Positions 1 to 7,310 of a stretch of 43,603 nt of DNA are shown here, piece by piece. Every line of letters begins with the position of its first letter. Positions within the stretch are counted from its first letter, which is position 1. Made by a program: the position numbers and the translations under genes. The stretch lies in assembly GCA_017529875.1 (NCBI GenBank), contig JAFXNC010000041.1:1-43603 (forward strand), read 5' to 3'. The stretch is from Ruminococcus sp. (GTDB lineage: Bacteria; Bacillota; Clostridia; Oscillospirales; Ruminococcaceae). The notes beneath the pieces are model-generated. The model did no database searches and was not told where the DNA came from. It saw only the letters and a program-made list of their open reading frames with translations.

Positions 1-1802
1 GAGTAGAGCAGCTTGGTGTAGTCCCTGAGCTTGTCCTTGTCCTCGGCGTAGAGAGTTTTCAGCTTCTCGAAGATCGGGTGGGAGGCGTTGAGCTCCAGCA
101 CCTTTTCTGCCTTCACGTCCTGATTCTCGTTCTGAGGCATGGCGCTGAGCACCTTCTCCATTTCAATGGTGATAGCGCCCTCTGCCGAGAGGCATACCGG
201 GTGGGATTTCAGCCTCGAGGAGAGCTGTACCTTCTTGACCTTGCCCTCAAGAGCCTCCTGCATGAAGGTGAACATATCCTTGTTCTCCTCGGCGGTCTTC
301 TTGGCCTCCTCCTTCTCCTCGTCGGATTCAAGGTCAAGGTCGCCGTCGGAAATGGACTTGAAGGGATGATCCTTGTACTTCATCATTACCTTGATAGCGA
401 ACTCGTCCACGTCCTGAGTCAGGTAGAGAACTTCATAGCCCTTGTCCTTTACCCGCTCCAGCTGGGGCAGCATCTCGATGCGGTCAACGCTCTCGCCGCA
501 GGCGTAGTAGATCTCCTTCTGGCCTTCCTTCATGCGCTCCACGTACTCTCCGAGAGTGACGTTCTTGCCGTCGAATGAGGACTTGAACATCAGCAGGTCT
601 TCGAGGGTGTCCTTGGCTGCGCCGTAGCTCTGATAGATGCCGAACTTAAACTGCAAGCCGAAGATGTCGTAGAATTTCAGGTACTTCTCCCTGTCGTTTT
701 TCAGCATCTTGGTCAGCTCGTTCTTTATGGACTTTTCAAGGTTGCGGGCGATGATCTTGAGCTGTCTGTCGTGCTGCAAAAGCTCACGGGAGATGTTCAG
801 CGAAAGATCCTCCGAGTCAACAAGACCCTTTACAAAGCTGAAATAGTCCGGCAGCAGGTCGGCGCACTTCTCCATGATCATAACGCCGCTTGAATAGAGC
901 TGCAAGCCCTTCTCGTAGTCCTTGGAGTAGTAGTCGAAGGGCGCCCTCGCCGGGATGTAGAGCAGAGCGTCATAGGTGGCGATGCCCTCGTTCTTGGAGT
1001 GGATGTGGGTGATAGGCGGGGTGTAATCCATGAACTTGTCGGTGTAGAAGCTGTTGTAATCGTCGTCGGTGAGCTCGCTCTTGTTCTTCTTCCAGATCGG
1101 GGTCATGGAGTTGAGGGTGTCATGCACTACCTCTTTCTGCTCCTTGCCCTCGTCGTCGTAGTTGGTGTGCTCCACGTCCATTCTGATAGGGAACCGGATG
1201 TAGTCGGAGTACTTCTTGACCAGAGCCTGGATCTGATACTGGTCGAGGAACTTGTCGTAGCTCTCGTCGTCGGTGTTGTCCTTCATTTTCAGGATTATGG
1301 TGGTGCCCACAGTCTCCTTCTCGGCGTCCTCCACGGTGTAGCCGTCAACGCCGTTGGACTGCCACTTGAAGGCCTTGTCCGAGCCGTAGGCCTTTGTGAT
1401 GACTGTTACCTCCTTGGCTACCATGAAGGTCGAATAGAATCCCACGCCAAACTGTCCGATGATGTCCACGTCCTCGCCCAGCTCGTTGTCCTTCTTGAAG
1501 TTGAAGGAGCCGGAATTTGCGATAGTGCCCAGGTTGTCCTCCAGCTCCTGCTCGGTCATGCCGATGCCGTTGTCGGAGATAGTGAGGGTGCGGGCGTCCT
1601 TGTCCACAGCCAGCTCGATAGCGAAATCGTCCTTGTTAAGTCCCACCGAGGTGTCGGTCAGAGACTTGAAATAGAGCTTGTCGATAGCGTCGCTGGCGTT
1701 GGAGATGAGCTCCCGGAGGAATATCTCCTTGTGAGTGTAGATCGAGTTGATCATCATATCCAGGAGCCTTTTGGACTCCGCCTTGAATTCCTTGGTCTGC
1801 AT
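1..1802 (-). CDS. htpG: HtpG (Hsp90-family chaperone), C-terminus cut off by window edge
   Basis: This is the bacterial Hsp90 chaperone, a cytosolic ATP-dependent dimer that remodels client proteins during stress. Reading the minus strand from the ATG at 1802 gives [17 protein letters not shown] and then the GHKL ATPase motifs: [13 protein letters not shown] (about residues 31-43, with the metal-binding Asn and the hydrolytic Glu), DNGIGM (77-82), LGTIANSGS, and the glycine-rich lid [10 protein letters not shown]. The middle domain follows, with the conserved stretch [15 protein letters not shown]. About 600 codons are present and the frame is still open at base 1, so only the end of the C-terminal dimerisation domain is missing. 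An AGGAAGG ribosome binding site precedes the ATG. A consensus-like promoter and a CIRCE operator lie directly upstream, so HrcA control is expected. The gene is divergent from metF. Identification is very secure. Confidence 0.97.
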   Translation of the reverse strand, partial: MQTKEFKAESKRLLDMMINSIYTHKEIFLRELISNASDAIDKLYFKSLTDTSVGLNKDDFAIELAVDKDARTLTISDNGIGMTEQELEDNLGTIANSGSFNFKKDNELGEDVDIIGQFGVGFYSTFMVAKEVTVITKAYGSDKAFKWQSNGVDGYTVEDAEKETVGTTIILKMKDNTDDESYDKFLDQYQIQALVKKYSDYIRFPIRMDVEHTNYDDEGKEQKEVVHDTLNSMTPIWKKNKSELTDDDYNSFYTDKFMDYTPPITHIHSKNEGIATYDALLYIPARAPFDYYSKDYEKGLQLYSSGVMIMEKCADLLPDYFSFVKGLVDSEDLSLNISRELLQHDRQLKIIARNLEKSIKNELTKMLKNDREKYLKFYDIFGLQFKFGIYQSYGAAKDTLEDLLMFKSSFDGKNVTLGEYVERMKEGQKEIYYACGESVDRIEMLPQLERVKDKGYEVLYLTQDVDEFAIKVMMKYKDHPFKSISDGDLDLESDEEKEEAKKTAEENKDMFTFMQEALEGKVKKVQLSSRLKSHPVCLSAEGAITIEMEKVLSAMPQNENQDVKAEKVLELNASHPIFEKLKTLYAEDKDKLRDYTKLLY

Positions 1803-1829
1803 AGTTATCCTTCCTTTGCTTTACATATT

Positions 1830-1856
1830 TTAGCACTCTCATACCAAGAGTGCTAA
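1830..1856 (-). promoter_or_regulatory. CIRCE operator (HrcA-binding site) of htpG
   Basis: The sequence is TTAGCACTC, nine bases, then GAGTGCTAA: a perfect match to the CIRCE inverted repeat bound by the heat-shock repressor HrcA. It lies just downstream of the predicted htpG transcription start (about 1861) and about 28 bases before the start codon, the usual CIRCE position. That HrcA controls this gene follows from the known role of CIRCE; no hrcA gene is in the window. Confidence 0.96.
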
Positions 1857-1867
1857 CACTATAAACA

Positions 1868-1895
1868 ATTATATCAAACTGCCCGGAAAATGCAA
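1868..1895 (-). promoter_or_regulatory. htpG promoter
   Basis: On the minus strand TTGCAT (1895-1890) and TATAAT (1873-1868) are separated by 16 bases. This is a vegetative sigma-A type promoter, and CIRCE starts about five bases after the predicted start of transcription. Confidence 0.8.
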
Positions 1896-1957
1896 TAGCT
1901 GTAACAAATTATTACGTTTTTGTTTACAATATAGAAATAACGGTGCTTGAATAGGAA

Positions 1958-1986
1958 TTGAATTTGATGCCTTGATGTGTTATAAT
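1958..1986 (+). promoter_or_regulatory. Promoter of the metF-aroK gene run
   Basis: TTGAAT (1958-1963), 17 bases, TATAAT (1981-1986). It is divergent from the htpG promoter and lies about 64 bases before the metF start codon. Confidence 0.75.
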
Positions 1987-2049
1987 AATAGAATACGGCG
2001 GCAGGAAGTTCCCGGCCGCGCATCTATCAGTAGAAACGGAAGCGATAAC

Positions 2050-2916
2050 ATGGACCTCAATGAAGTATTCGACCGCACCCGCCCCTGCTTCTCCCTCGAG
2101 ATCTTCCCCCCGAAGGATCACCAGGGCGGCGTGGAGACCATATATGAGACCCTCGACGGCCTTAAGGAAGTCCGTCCCGAGTTCATAAGCTGCACCTACG
2201 GCGCAGGGGGCAATCTGGCCGACAGCTCTACAATCGAGATATGCTCCATAATAAAGGAGAAGTACGGCATCACCCCCATATCTCATCTTACCTGCGTCAA
2301 CAACTCCAAAGAGGATATAGATGTCATCCTCACCCGCCTGAAAGCAGCGGGCATCACCAATATCCTCGCCCTGCGGGGAGATCTGAAACCCGGTCAGGAG
2401 CCCAAAAACGACTTCGCCCACGCCTCCGACCTGATCTCCTACATAAAGCATTTCGACAGCAGTTTCTATGTATCGGCGGCCTGCTACCCCGAGGGGCACC
2501 CCGATTCCGAGAGCATAGTCTCGGACATAAAGATGCTCAAATACAAGGTGGACTGCGGCGCACAGCATCTGATCTCGCAGCTGTTTTTCAACAACGAGGA
2601 CTTCTACCGTTTCCGGGAGCGCTGCGCCATAGCCGGCGTGAACGTGCCCATAGAAGCGGGCATCATGCCCGTCACCAGCAAGCAGAGCATCCTTAGGATG
2701 GTCTCCATGTGCGGAGCGTCGGTGCCCTCGAAGCTCTCGAAGCTGCTCAACCGCTTCGAGCACAAGCCCCTTGCCTTGGAGGAGGCCTGCATAGCCTACG
2801 CCACTGACCAGATAATCGACCTTATCTCCAACGATGTGGACGGCATCCACCTCTACACCATGAACCGCCCTTACATCGCACAGCGTATATTCAAGGTCAT
2901 AGAGCCCATGAGATAA
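2050..2916 (+). CDS. metF: Methylenetetrahydrofolate reductase
   Basis: The protein reduces 5,10-methylene-tetrahydrofolate to 5-methyl-tetrahydrofolate, the methyl donor for methionine synthesis, using a flavin-bearing TIM barrel in the cytosol. Family motifs are clear over 288 residues: FSLEIFPPK near the N-terminus (catalytic Glu), TYGAGG, HLTCVN, LALRGD, YPEGHPDS, QLFF, GIMPVTS and the C-terminal HLYTMNRPY. I place the start at the ATG at 2050, preceded by a GGAAG ribosome binding site. The frame is open further upstream to 1972, but those residues look like promoter DNA read through. It is the first gene of a tight run whose neighbours (protease, regulator, shikimate genes) do not belong to one-carbon metabolism, so co-transcription may be incidental. 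A stand-alone clostridial form acting in the Wood-Ljungdahl branch is possible, but no partner genes are seen. Confidence 0.94.
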   Translation: MDLNEVFDRTRPCFSLEIFPPKDHQGGVETIYETLDGLKEVRPEFISCTYGAGGNLADSSTIEICSIIKEKYGITPISHLTCVNNSKEDIDVILTRLKAAGITNILALRGDLKPGQEPKNDFAHASDLISYIKHFDSSFYVSAACYPEGHPDSESIVSDIKMLKYKVDCGAQHLISQLFFNNEDFYRFRERCAIAGVNVPIEAGIMPVTSKQSILRMVSMCGASVPSKLSKLLNRFEHKPLALEEACIAYATDQIIDLISNDVDGIHLYTMNRPYIAQRIFKVIEPMR

Positions 2917-2932
2917 CAGGGAGGCAAGTCAT

Positions 2933-3976
2933 TTGAATTTCGACCCCACAGGCAGCGACTACCCGCTCTATAACACCATGCTCGCCGAGGCCAGACGGCG
3001 GGAAAAGCGGATGATGTTCATAAACTGCTCCAAGCTCGGTGCGCTGCTGATACTGTACAATATCTTCAACTACCTGCTCAGATACCCCTACTACGTTCTG
3101 GCAGCGTCGCTCCACAGCGGGAGCCTTATCCCCCTGCCCAACGACGCCCTCGAATACCTGAGAGAGAACCCGGACTTTGCCAAGTCCACCGCCTTCTCCA
3201 TGGGCGGCAACCTGTTCATATTCTTTGTGAGCGTGGTGCTGCTGCTTATCACGGCGAAGCTGGCGTTCAGAGTGGATATCTCCGACATGATGCGCCCGAA
3301 ACTCTCCCATATCCCGGAGGGGCTCCGGTGGATGCCCATGTGCCTGTTCATCAACATCGCTATCGCCATGCTGGTGACTATACTGCAAAACTACCTCTCC
3401 ACCTTCGGCGTCACCATTCCGGAGAGCGACTTTTCCATATCCACCCCCACCACGGCGGCACTGGTGATACAGTTCCTGTACGTCATCGTAATGGGTCCCA
3501 TAGGTGAGGAGATCGTCTACCGGGGCATCGTGCTCACACTGCTCAAGCCCTTCGGAAAGTGGCTGGCGGTGTTGATCTCGGCGCTGATCTTCGGCCTGAT
3601 GCACGGCAATATCCCCCAGATGGCCTCGGCCTCCGCATCGGCTGTCGTCACCGGTATCATCGCCGTACAGTGCGGCTCCATCGTGCCCACTATCGTGATA
3701 CACATATGCAACAACTTCATAGCCAGCTACGACGACTTCGCAGACGCCATGGGCTGGGCTTATGCCGACGAGATTCAGATGGCGCTGTATATAGTGCTGC
3801 TGTTCGCCGGAGGCTTTGTGATCTTCGCCTATTCCTACCGGCTGAAGATCAAGGAAGAACAATACGCCATGACTGCCGGACAGCGATTCGCGCAGGTGTT
3901 TCTGAATATCCCCATGCTGATCTATTTCTGCTATCTGCTGGCTATGATAATCAAGGGGATAGTCAAGGCCAACTAA
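2933..3976 (+). CDS. CPBP-family intramembrane metalloprotease
   Basis: This is a multi-pass membrane protein of the CPBP (CAAX protease and bacteriocin-processing, formerly Abi) family. The 347 residues contain several hydrophobic segments. The three family motifs are in order: GEEIVYRG (Glu192, Glu193, Arg197), FGLMHGN (His224) and VIHICNN (His257, Asn261), so the metal-binding glutamates and histidines are intact. The best start is a TTG at 2933, eight bases after GGGAGG; no ATG fits the conserved N-terminus better. It follows metF by 16 bases and is 12 bases ahead of the Rrf2 gene. Members process prenylated or lipid-linked peptides, give bacteriocin immunity, or have no known substrate. 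Nothing nearby encodes a bacteriocin, so the substrate is unknown. Confidence 0.88.
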   Translation: MNFDPTGSDYPLYNTMLAEARRREKRMMFINCSKLGALLILYNIFNYLLRYPYYVLAASLHSGSLIPLPNDALEYLRENPDFAKSTAFSMGGNLFIFFVSVVLLLITAKLAFRVDISDMMRPKLSHIPEGLRWMPMCLFINIAIAMLVTILQNYLSTFGVTIPESDFSISTPTTAALVIQFLYVIVMGPIGEEIVYRGIVLTLLKPFGKWLAVLISALIFGLMHGNIPQMASASASAVVTGIIAVQCGSIVPTIVIHICNNFIASYDDFADAMGWAYADEIQMALYIVLLFAGGFVIFAYSYRLKIKEEQYAMTAGQRFAQVFLNIPMLIYFCYLLAMIIKGIVKAN

Positions 3977-3988
3977 GGAGGAAAGAAT

Positions 3989-4396
3989 ATGAGAATATCC
4001 ACCAAGGGGCGTTACGCTCTGAGACTTATGCTCGACCTTGCGGAGAACTGCAAGGACGGCTGCTGCAGCGTGCGTGAGATCTCCGAAAGACAGGGCATTT
4101 CCGAGAAGTATCTCGAGCAGATAATCTCCATGCTCACCAAGGGCGGACTGGTCAGGAGCATCAGAGGCGCAGGGGGCGGCTACAAGCTGGTGAAGTCCCC
4201 GGAGGAATACACCGTGGGAGCCATACTCCGGGTAACGGAGGGGGACTTGGCGCCGGTGGCCTGCCTCGCGGACGGCGAGCAGGGCTGCGAACGTGCTGCA
4301 GGCTGCGAGACACTTTACCTGTGGCAGAAGATCTACGCCGCCGTCGGGCAGGTGGTAGATACTACCACCCTTGCCGATCTCATGGCGCATAAATGA
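3989..4396 (+). CDS. Rrf2-family transcriptional regulator with three cysteines (IscR-like)
   Basis: A 135-residue Rrf2-type winged-helix regulator. The N-terminal MRISTKGRYALRLMLDLA, the recognition region ISERQGISEKYLEQI and the wing IRGAGGGYKL are typical. The central loop carries Cys92, Cys100 and Cys106, at almost the positions where IscR holds an Fe-S cluster, although the first gap is two residues longer than in E. coli IscR. CymR-type members lack such a set, so a cluster- or redox-sensing role is the better guess. The start has a GGAGG site eight bases upstream. Rrf2 genes are often next to iscS/iscU; here the neighbours are a membrane protease and aroE, so the targets cannot be read from context. 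Confidence 0.9.
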   Translation: MRISTKGRYALRLMLDLAENCKDGCCSVREISERQGISEKYLEQIISMLTKGGLVRSIRGAGGGYKLVKSPEEYTVGAILRVTEGDLAPVACLADGEQGCERAAGCETLYLWQKIYAAVGQVVDTTTLADLMAHK

Positions 4397-4411
4397 CAGG
4401 GAGGAACTGAC

Positions 4412-5239
4412 ATGGAAAAATACACTCTCATCGGCGGAAAGCTGGGACATTCCCTTTCCCCGCAGATACACGAAAGGCTCTTTGCCCTCAAGGGCAGGGA
4501 GGCCTCATATGACCTCACCGAGCTCACCGGCGACGGCCTGACTTTGAGCATCGGCGAGCTGAAAAAGCTCAACGGCTTCAACGTGACTATCCCCCACAAG
4601 CTGGCGGTGATGAATTTCATGGACGAGCTCGACCGCACCGCAAAGCTCTACGGCGCTGTCAACTGCGTCGCTCAGAAGGACGGCAGGCTCACCGGCTACA
4701 ACACCGACTGCGACGGTTTCCTGCGCTCGGTCAAAGAGCTCGGAGCCAGGCTCTCCGGGGACGTGCTGCTCATCGGCTGCGGCGGCGTGGGCCGCATGAT
4801 CGCCATAGCTGCGGCTCTCGAGGGGGCAAGCCTGACGGTGCAGGTCATCGAGCCTGATCTCCCCGTGGCTCAGAGCGTTAAGAGCGAGATACTCACCCAC
4901 CGCCCCGATGCTCAGGTGGATATCGTCCTTGCCGACGGCGAGCATAAGCCTCACTACGACCTGCTGGTAAACGCCACCCCTGTGGGGATGTTCCCCAACG
5001 TGGATGCCTGCCCCGCCGCAGATGACCTGATCGAGCGCAGCGACGCAGTCTTCGACGTGATCTACAACCCCCTTGAAACGCAGCTGATAAAGAAGGCCCG
5101 CGCCCTTGGCAAGCCCGCAGAGAACGGCATGGCTATGCTGGTTTGGCAGGCGGTCTCGGCGCACCGCATCTGGAACGGCGACGAATACAGCTCCGACGAG
5201 ATCAGGAAGATCATCGACGAGGTCTCCGGGCTGATCTGA
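4412..5239 (+). CDS. aroE: Shikimate dehydrogenase
   Basis: Catalyses the NADPH-dependent reduction of 3-dehydroshikimate to shikimate in the chorismate pathway. The 275 residues show the substrate motif GHSLSPQIH (Ser14, Ser16), NVTIPHK with catalytic Lys63, GYNTDCDGF with catalytic Asp99, the Rossmann loop GCGGVGRM, NATPVGM, and the C-terminal NGMAMLVWQA. Length and motif order match AroE rather than the quinate or YdiB branch, but substrate range cannot be settled by eye. The start follows GGGAGG. It lies nine bases before aroK, giving two consecutive shikimate-pathway steps in one run, and the chorismate product feeds the trp operon at the other end of the window. Confidence 0.95.
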   Translation: MEKYTLIGGKLGHSLSPQIHERLFALKGREASYDLTELTGDGLTLSIGELKKLNGFNVTIPHKLAVMNFMDELDRTAKLYGAVNCVAQKDGRLTGYNTDCDGFLRSVKELGARLSGDVLLIGCGGVGRMIAIAAALEGASLTVQVIEPDLPVAQSVKSEILTHRPDAQVDIVLADGEHKPHYDLLVNATPVGMFPNVDACPAADDLIERSDAVFDVIYNPLETQLIKKARALGKPAENGMAMLVWQAVSAHRIWNGDEYSSDEIRKIIDEVSGLI

Positions 5240-5248
5240 GGTGGGAAT

Positions 5249-5749
5249 ATGAAAACGATCTTTCTCTGCGGCTTTATGGGCTGCGGCAAAACAACAGCAG
5301 GCAAGCTGCTTTCAGACGAGACCGGCAGGGTCTTCGTGGACATGGACGCCTACATCGAGGACTACGAGCACAGGACTATCGCGGAGATATTCGCCTCCGA
5401 CGGCGAGGCATATTTCCGTCAGCTGGAGCGGGAGGCCGTTGAGAGGCTGGCTCCCAGCGGGTTCATAGTTGCCACCGGCGGCGGCGCCATGGTTGACCCG
5501 GTCAATGCTGAGGCCGCGAAAAAGGGCGGCGAGGTAGTGCTCATAGACACCCCCTTCGAGCTGTGCTACGAGCGCATCAAGGGAGACAGAAAGCGCCCTC
5601 TGGCGGCAGGCTCCACGAGGGAAGAGCTTCTGGCTCGCTATGAAGCCCGCATGGGTAAATATCTTGCGGCAGCCGACCGCAAGGTAGACGGCAGCGGCAC
5701 CCCCCGGGAGATATGCGCACTGATATCAGCCGGGACAGTCGGAGAGTGA
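5249..5749 (+). CDS. aroK: Shikimate kinase
   Basis: Phosphorylates shikimate at the 3-hydroxyl using ATP, the step after AroE. The 166 residues have the Walker A loop GFMGCGKTT (8-16), the DMD substrate and Mg motif at 31-33, the shikimate-binding FRQLE around 56-60, the GGGA loop at 77-80, and the lid region with RKRPL. Size is normal for the single-domain enzyme. The ribosome binding site is GAGGTGGG. Six bases separate it from the following ArsC-like gene. Confidence 0.95.
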   Translation: MKTIFLCGFMGCGKTTAGKLLSDETGRVFVDMDAYIEDYEHRTIAEIFASDGEAYFRQLEREAVERLAPSGFIVATGGGAMVDPVNAEAAKKGGEVVLIDTPFELCYERIKGDRKRPLAAGSTREELLARYEARMGKYLAAADRKVDGSGTPREICALISAGTVGE

Positions 5750-5755
5750 GCGGAT

Positions 5756-6097
5756 ATGAACATACAGATCTTCGGTACAAAGAAAAGCCAGGACACCAAA
5801 AAGGCTGAGCGTTTCTTCAAGGAGCGGGGTATCAGATTCCAGTCGGTGGATCTGGCGGTGAAAGGCCTGAGCAAGCGTGAGCTTGAATCGGTGATCCGGG
5901 CGGCGGGGTCACTGGAGGCGCTGCTTGACGACAAGTGCAAGGATCAGGACGCCTACCTGCTGATAAAGTATCTCACAGATGCAGAAAAGCCCGCAAAGCT
6001 CCTGGAAAACCCACAGGTCATGCGCCAGCCCATAGTCCGCAACGGACAGCAGGCCACAGTAGGCTACTGTCCCGACATCTGGAAAAACTGGAAGTAA
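5756..6097 (+). CDS. ArsC/Spx-family thioredoxin-fold protein lacking the redox cysteine
   Basis: A 113-residue member of the ArsC/Spx/YffB fold family: MNIQIFGTKKS at the N-terminus, KKAERFF helix, LLDDKCKDQDAY, and the family's MRQPIVRNG segment near residues 90-97 with a GYCPDIW end. In relatives the first loop reads roughly GxKNCDT with the catalytic cysteine. Aligned without gaps, this protein has serine at that place (Ser11), and there is no cysteine in the first 50 residues. It therefore should not act as an arsenate reductase. A binding or regulatory role, as for Spx, is possible but not shown. It is the last gene of the metF-aroK run, directly before a strong terminator. Confidence 0.82.
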   Translation: MNIQIFGTKKSQDTKKAERFFKERGIRFQSVDLAVKGLSKRELESVIRAAGSLEALLDDKCKDQDAYLLIKYLTDAEKPAKLLENPQVMRQPIVRNGQQATVGYCPDIWKNWK

Positions 6098-6101
6098 CAA
6101 A

Positions 6102-6140
6102 GCCCCCGGAGCAGCAGTGCTGTTTCCGGGGGCGTTTCAT
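6102..6140 (+). terminator. Rho-independent terminator of the metF-aroK run
   Basis: GCCCCCGGA (6102-6110) pairs with TCCGGGGGC (6125-6133), with extra AGCA/TGCT pairing inside, followed by a short T-rich stretch. It lies five bases after the last stop codon. Confidence 0.85.
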
Positions 6141-6304
6141 ATATTCCTATGCAAAACAGCATCGACGTCCCGCGAGACCTGACGACACTGTTTTTGTGCA
6201 TGAGGACCTGTGATATGCATAAACAGACCTATACAAGCGGATGCAAGACTAAAATGCACATACATCCCCGCCCGTCAAGCCCTGCAAAAGCTAAATATTT
6301 GCGA

Positions 6305-6333
6305 TTGATTTTTCACCTTATATGTGTTAAAAT
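6305..6333 (+). promoter_or_regulatory. Promoter of the unknown gene at 6380
   Basis: TTGATT (6305-6310), 17 bases, TAAAAT (6328-6333), about 47 bases before the start codon. The rest of the 6141-6304 gap shows no gene or clear structure. Confidence 0.65.
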
Positions 6334-6379
6334 TATTATAGCCTCATGAGACAAAACAACACATAACAGGAGGAAAACC

Positions 6380-7138
6380 ATGAACACTTTAACAGCTGAA
6401 CAAAGAATAGAAAACATCATCTCACAGCTCCCGGAGCTGGATATGAGCGGCCTCGCCGCCGCCCTGGGCGCCCGGGCTTACACCGATACAGGCTTTCTCG
6501 GCGGGGACGTCTACAAGTCCAACGACCTTATCCGCGCACTCTGCGGCAGCGGGGTATATATCTACGCCGCGAGCCGCTTCGCCGAGGCGCTGGAGGGCGG
6601 CATCGGGCTCATCGACCTGCGGCACATCCTCTGCATCCTGCGCCCCGAGACCGAGCAGGACGAGTCCCTTATAGACTATGTGCGCAGCTTTGAAGATCTC
6701 TGCGGACAAGTTCTCTCCAAGGGTCGCTACGACCCCTGCGCGGTGGCCTGCTCGCTGCTCTATTTGTCGGATCTGGATGAGATGTCCCGGTACGACTCGG
6801 CCTACGGCAAGCTGCTCCGCGCTCTCGATCAGGCAAAGAGCACTCTGGTGGGTACCCGCGACCTCCAAAGGGACATCTCCGCCGCCCTTGAACTGCTGAA
6901 TCTGACCGACAGCTGCATCGCAGACGACTGCGAGCGTTTCGAGGAAGACCCGCTGCTTTACAAGGCTCTTTTGGCGGCGGCTCTCAGCGCCTGTGTGGGG
7001 GACATAGGTTTCTGCGGCGGAGCCTTCCCGGTCTTCGGCTCTGCCTGTGACGACGCCCCCGACGACCCGGAGGAAGACCCCGAATACGACCCCCTCGACG
7101 CCCTTGACTGGGACGAGTTCTACTCCTATCAGGAATGA
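6380..7138 (+). CDS. Unrecognised cytoplasmic protein with acidic C-terminus
   Basis: I do not recognise this 252-residue protein. There is no signal peptide or membrane segment. The sequence is mostly predicted helix, rich in Ala, Leu and Asp, with several cysteines (for example CGSGVY, CILRPE, CGQVL, CAVACSL, CIADDC), and it ends in an acidic tail full of Asp-Asp-Pro and Glu-Asp-Pro repeats that finishes DWDEFYSYQE. It is a genuine gene by its own promoter, an AGGAGG site seven bases before the ATG, coding-like base use, and a following terminator. It is monocistronic, so context gives no function. Confidence 0.75.
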   Translation: MNTLTAEQRIENIISQLPELDMSGLAAALGARAYTDTGFLGGDVYKSNDLIRALCGSGVYIYAASRFAEALEGGIGLIDLRHILCILRPETEQDESLIDYVRSFEDLCGQVLSKGRYDPCAVACSLLYLSDLDEMSRYDSAYGKLLRALDQAKSTLVGTRDLQRDISAALELLNLTDSCIADDCERFEEDPLLYKALLAAALSACVGDIGFCGGAFPVFGSACDDAPDDPEEDPEYDPLDALDWDEFYSYQE

Positions 7139-7147
7139 TCCTTCAAA

Positions 7148-7177
7148 TGCCTGCCGGCTGCGGCGGGCATTTTTTTT
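7148..7177 (+). terminator. Rho-independent terminator
   Basis: TGCCTGCCG (7148-7156), loop GCTG, CGGCGGGCA (7161-7169), then eight Ts. Ten bases after the preceding stop codon. Confidence 0.93.
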
Positions 7178-7236
7178 GCCCGATAAAAATTTTTTGAAAA
7201 CCCCCGAGATCTGTAAGACTGTTGTAACAGCGGCTG

Positions 7237-7245
7237 TGTTATAAT
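7237..7245 (+). promoter_or_regulatory. Extended -10 promoter of the secreted protein gene
   Basis: TGTTATAAT is a TGn-extended -10 box. No good -35 hexamer lies 16-18 bases upstream. It is about 65 bases before the start codon. Confidence 0.6.
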
Positions 7246-7310
7246 GTGATCAAAGAAAGGGGAAAGCCCCCTGAGGAACGGAAAAAATACAATGAAAAGG
7301 AGAGATCACT

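Noticed and set aside
2897..4471. A 524-codon open frame on the minus strand
   Set aside because: It covers the CPBP protease and Rrf2 genes, whose motifs are conserved. The reverse frame has no motif and no ribosome binding site that fits.
5756..6097. Arsenate reductase
   Set aside because: The catalytic cysteine is absent and no ars genes are nearby.
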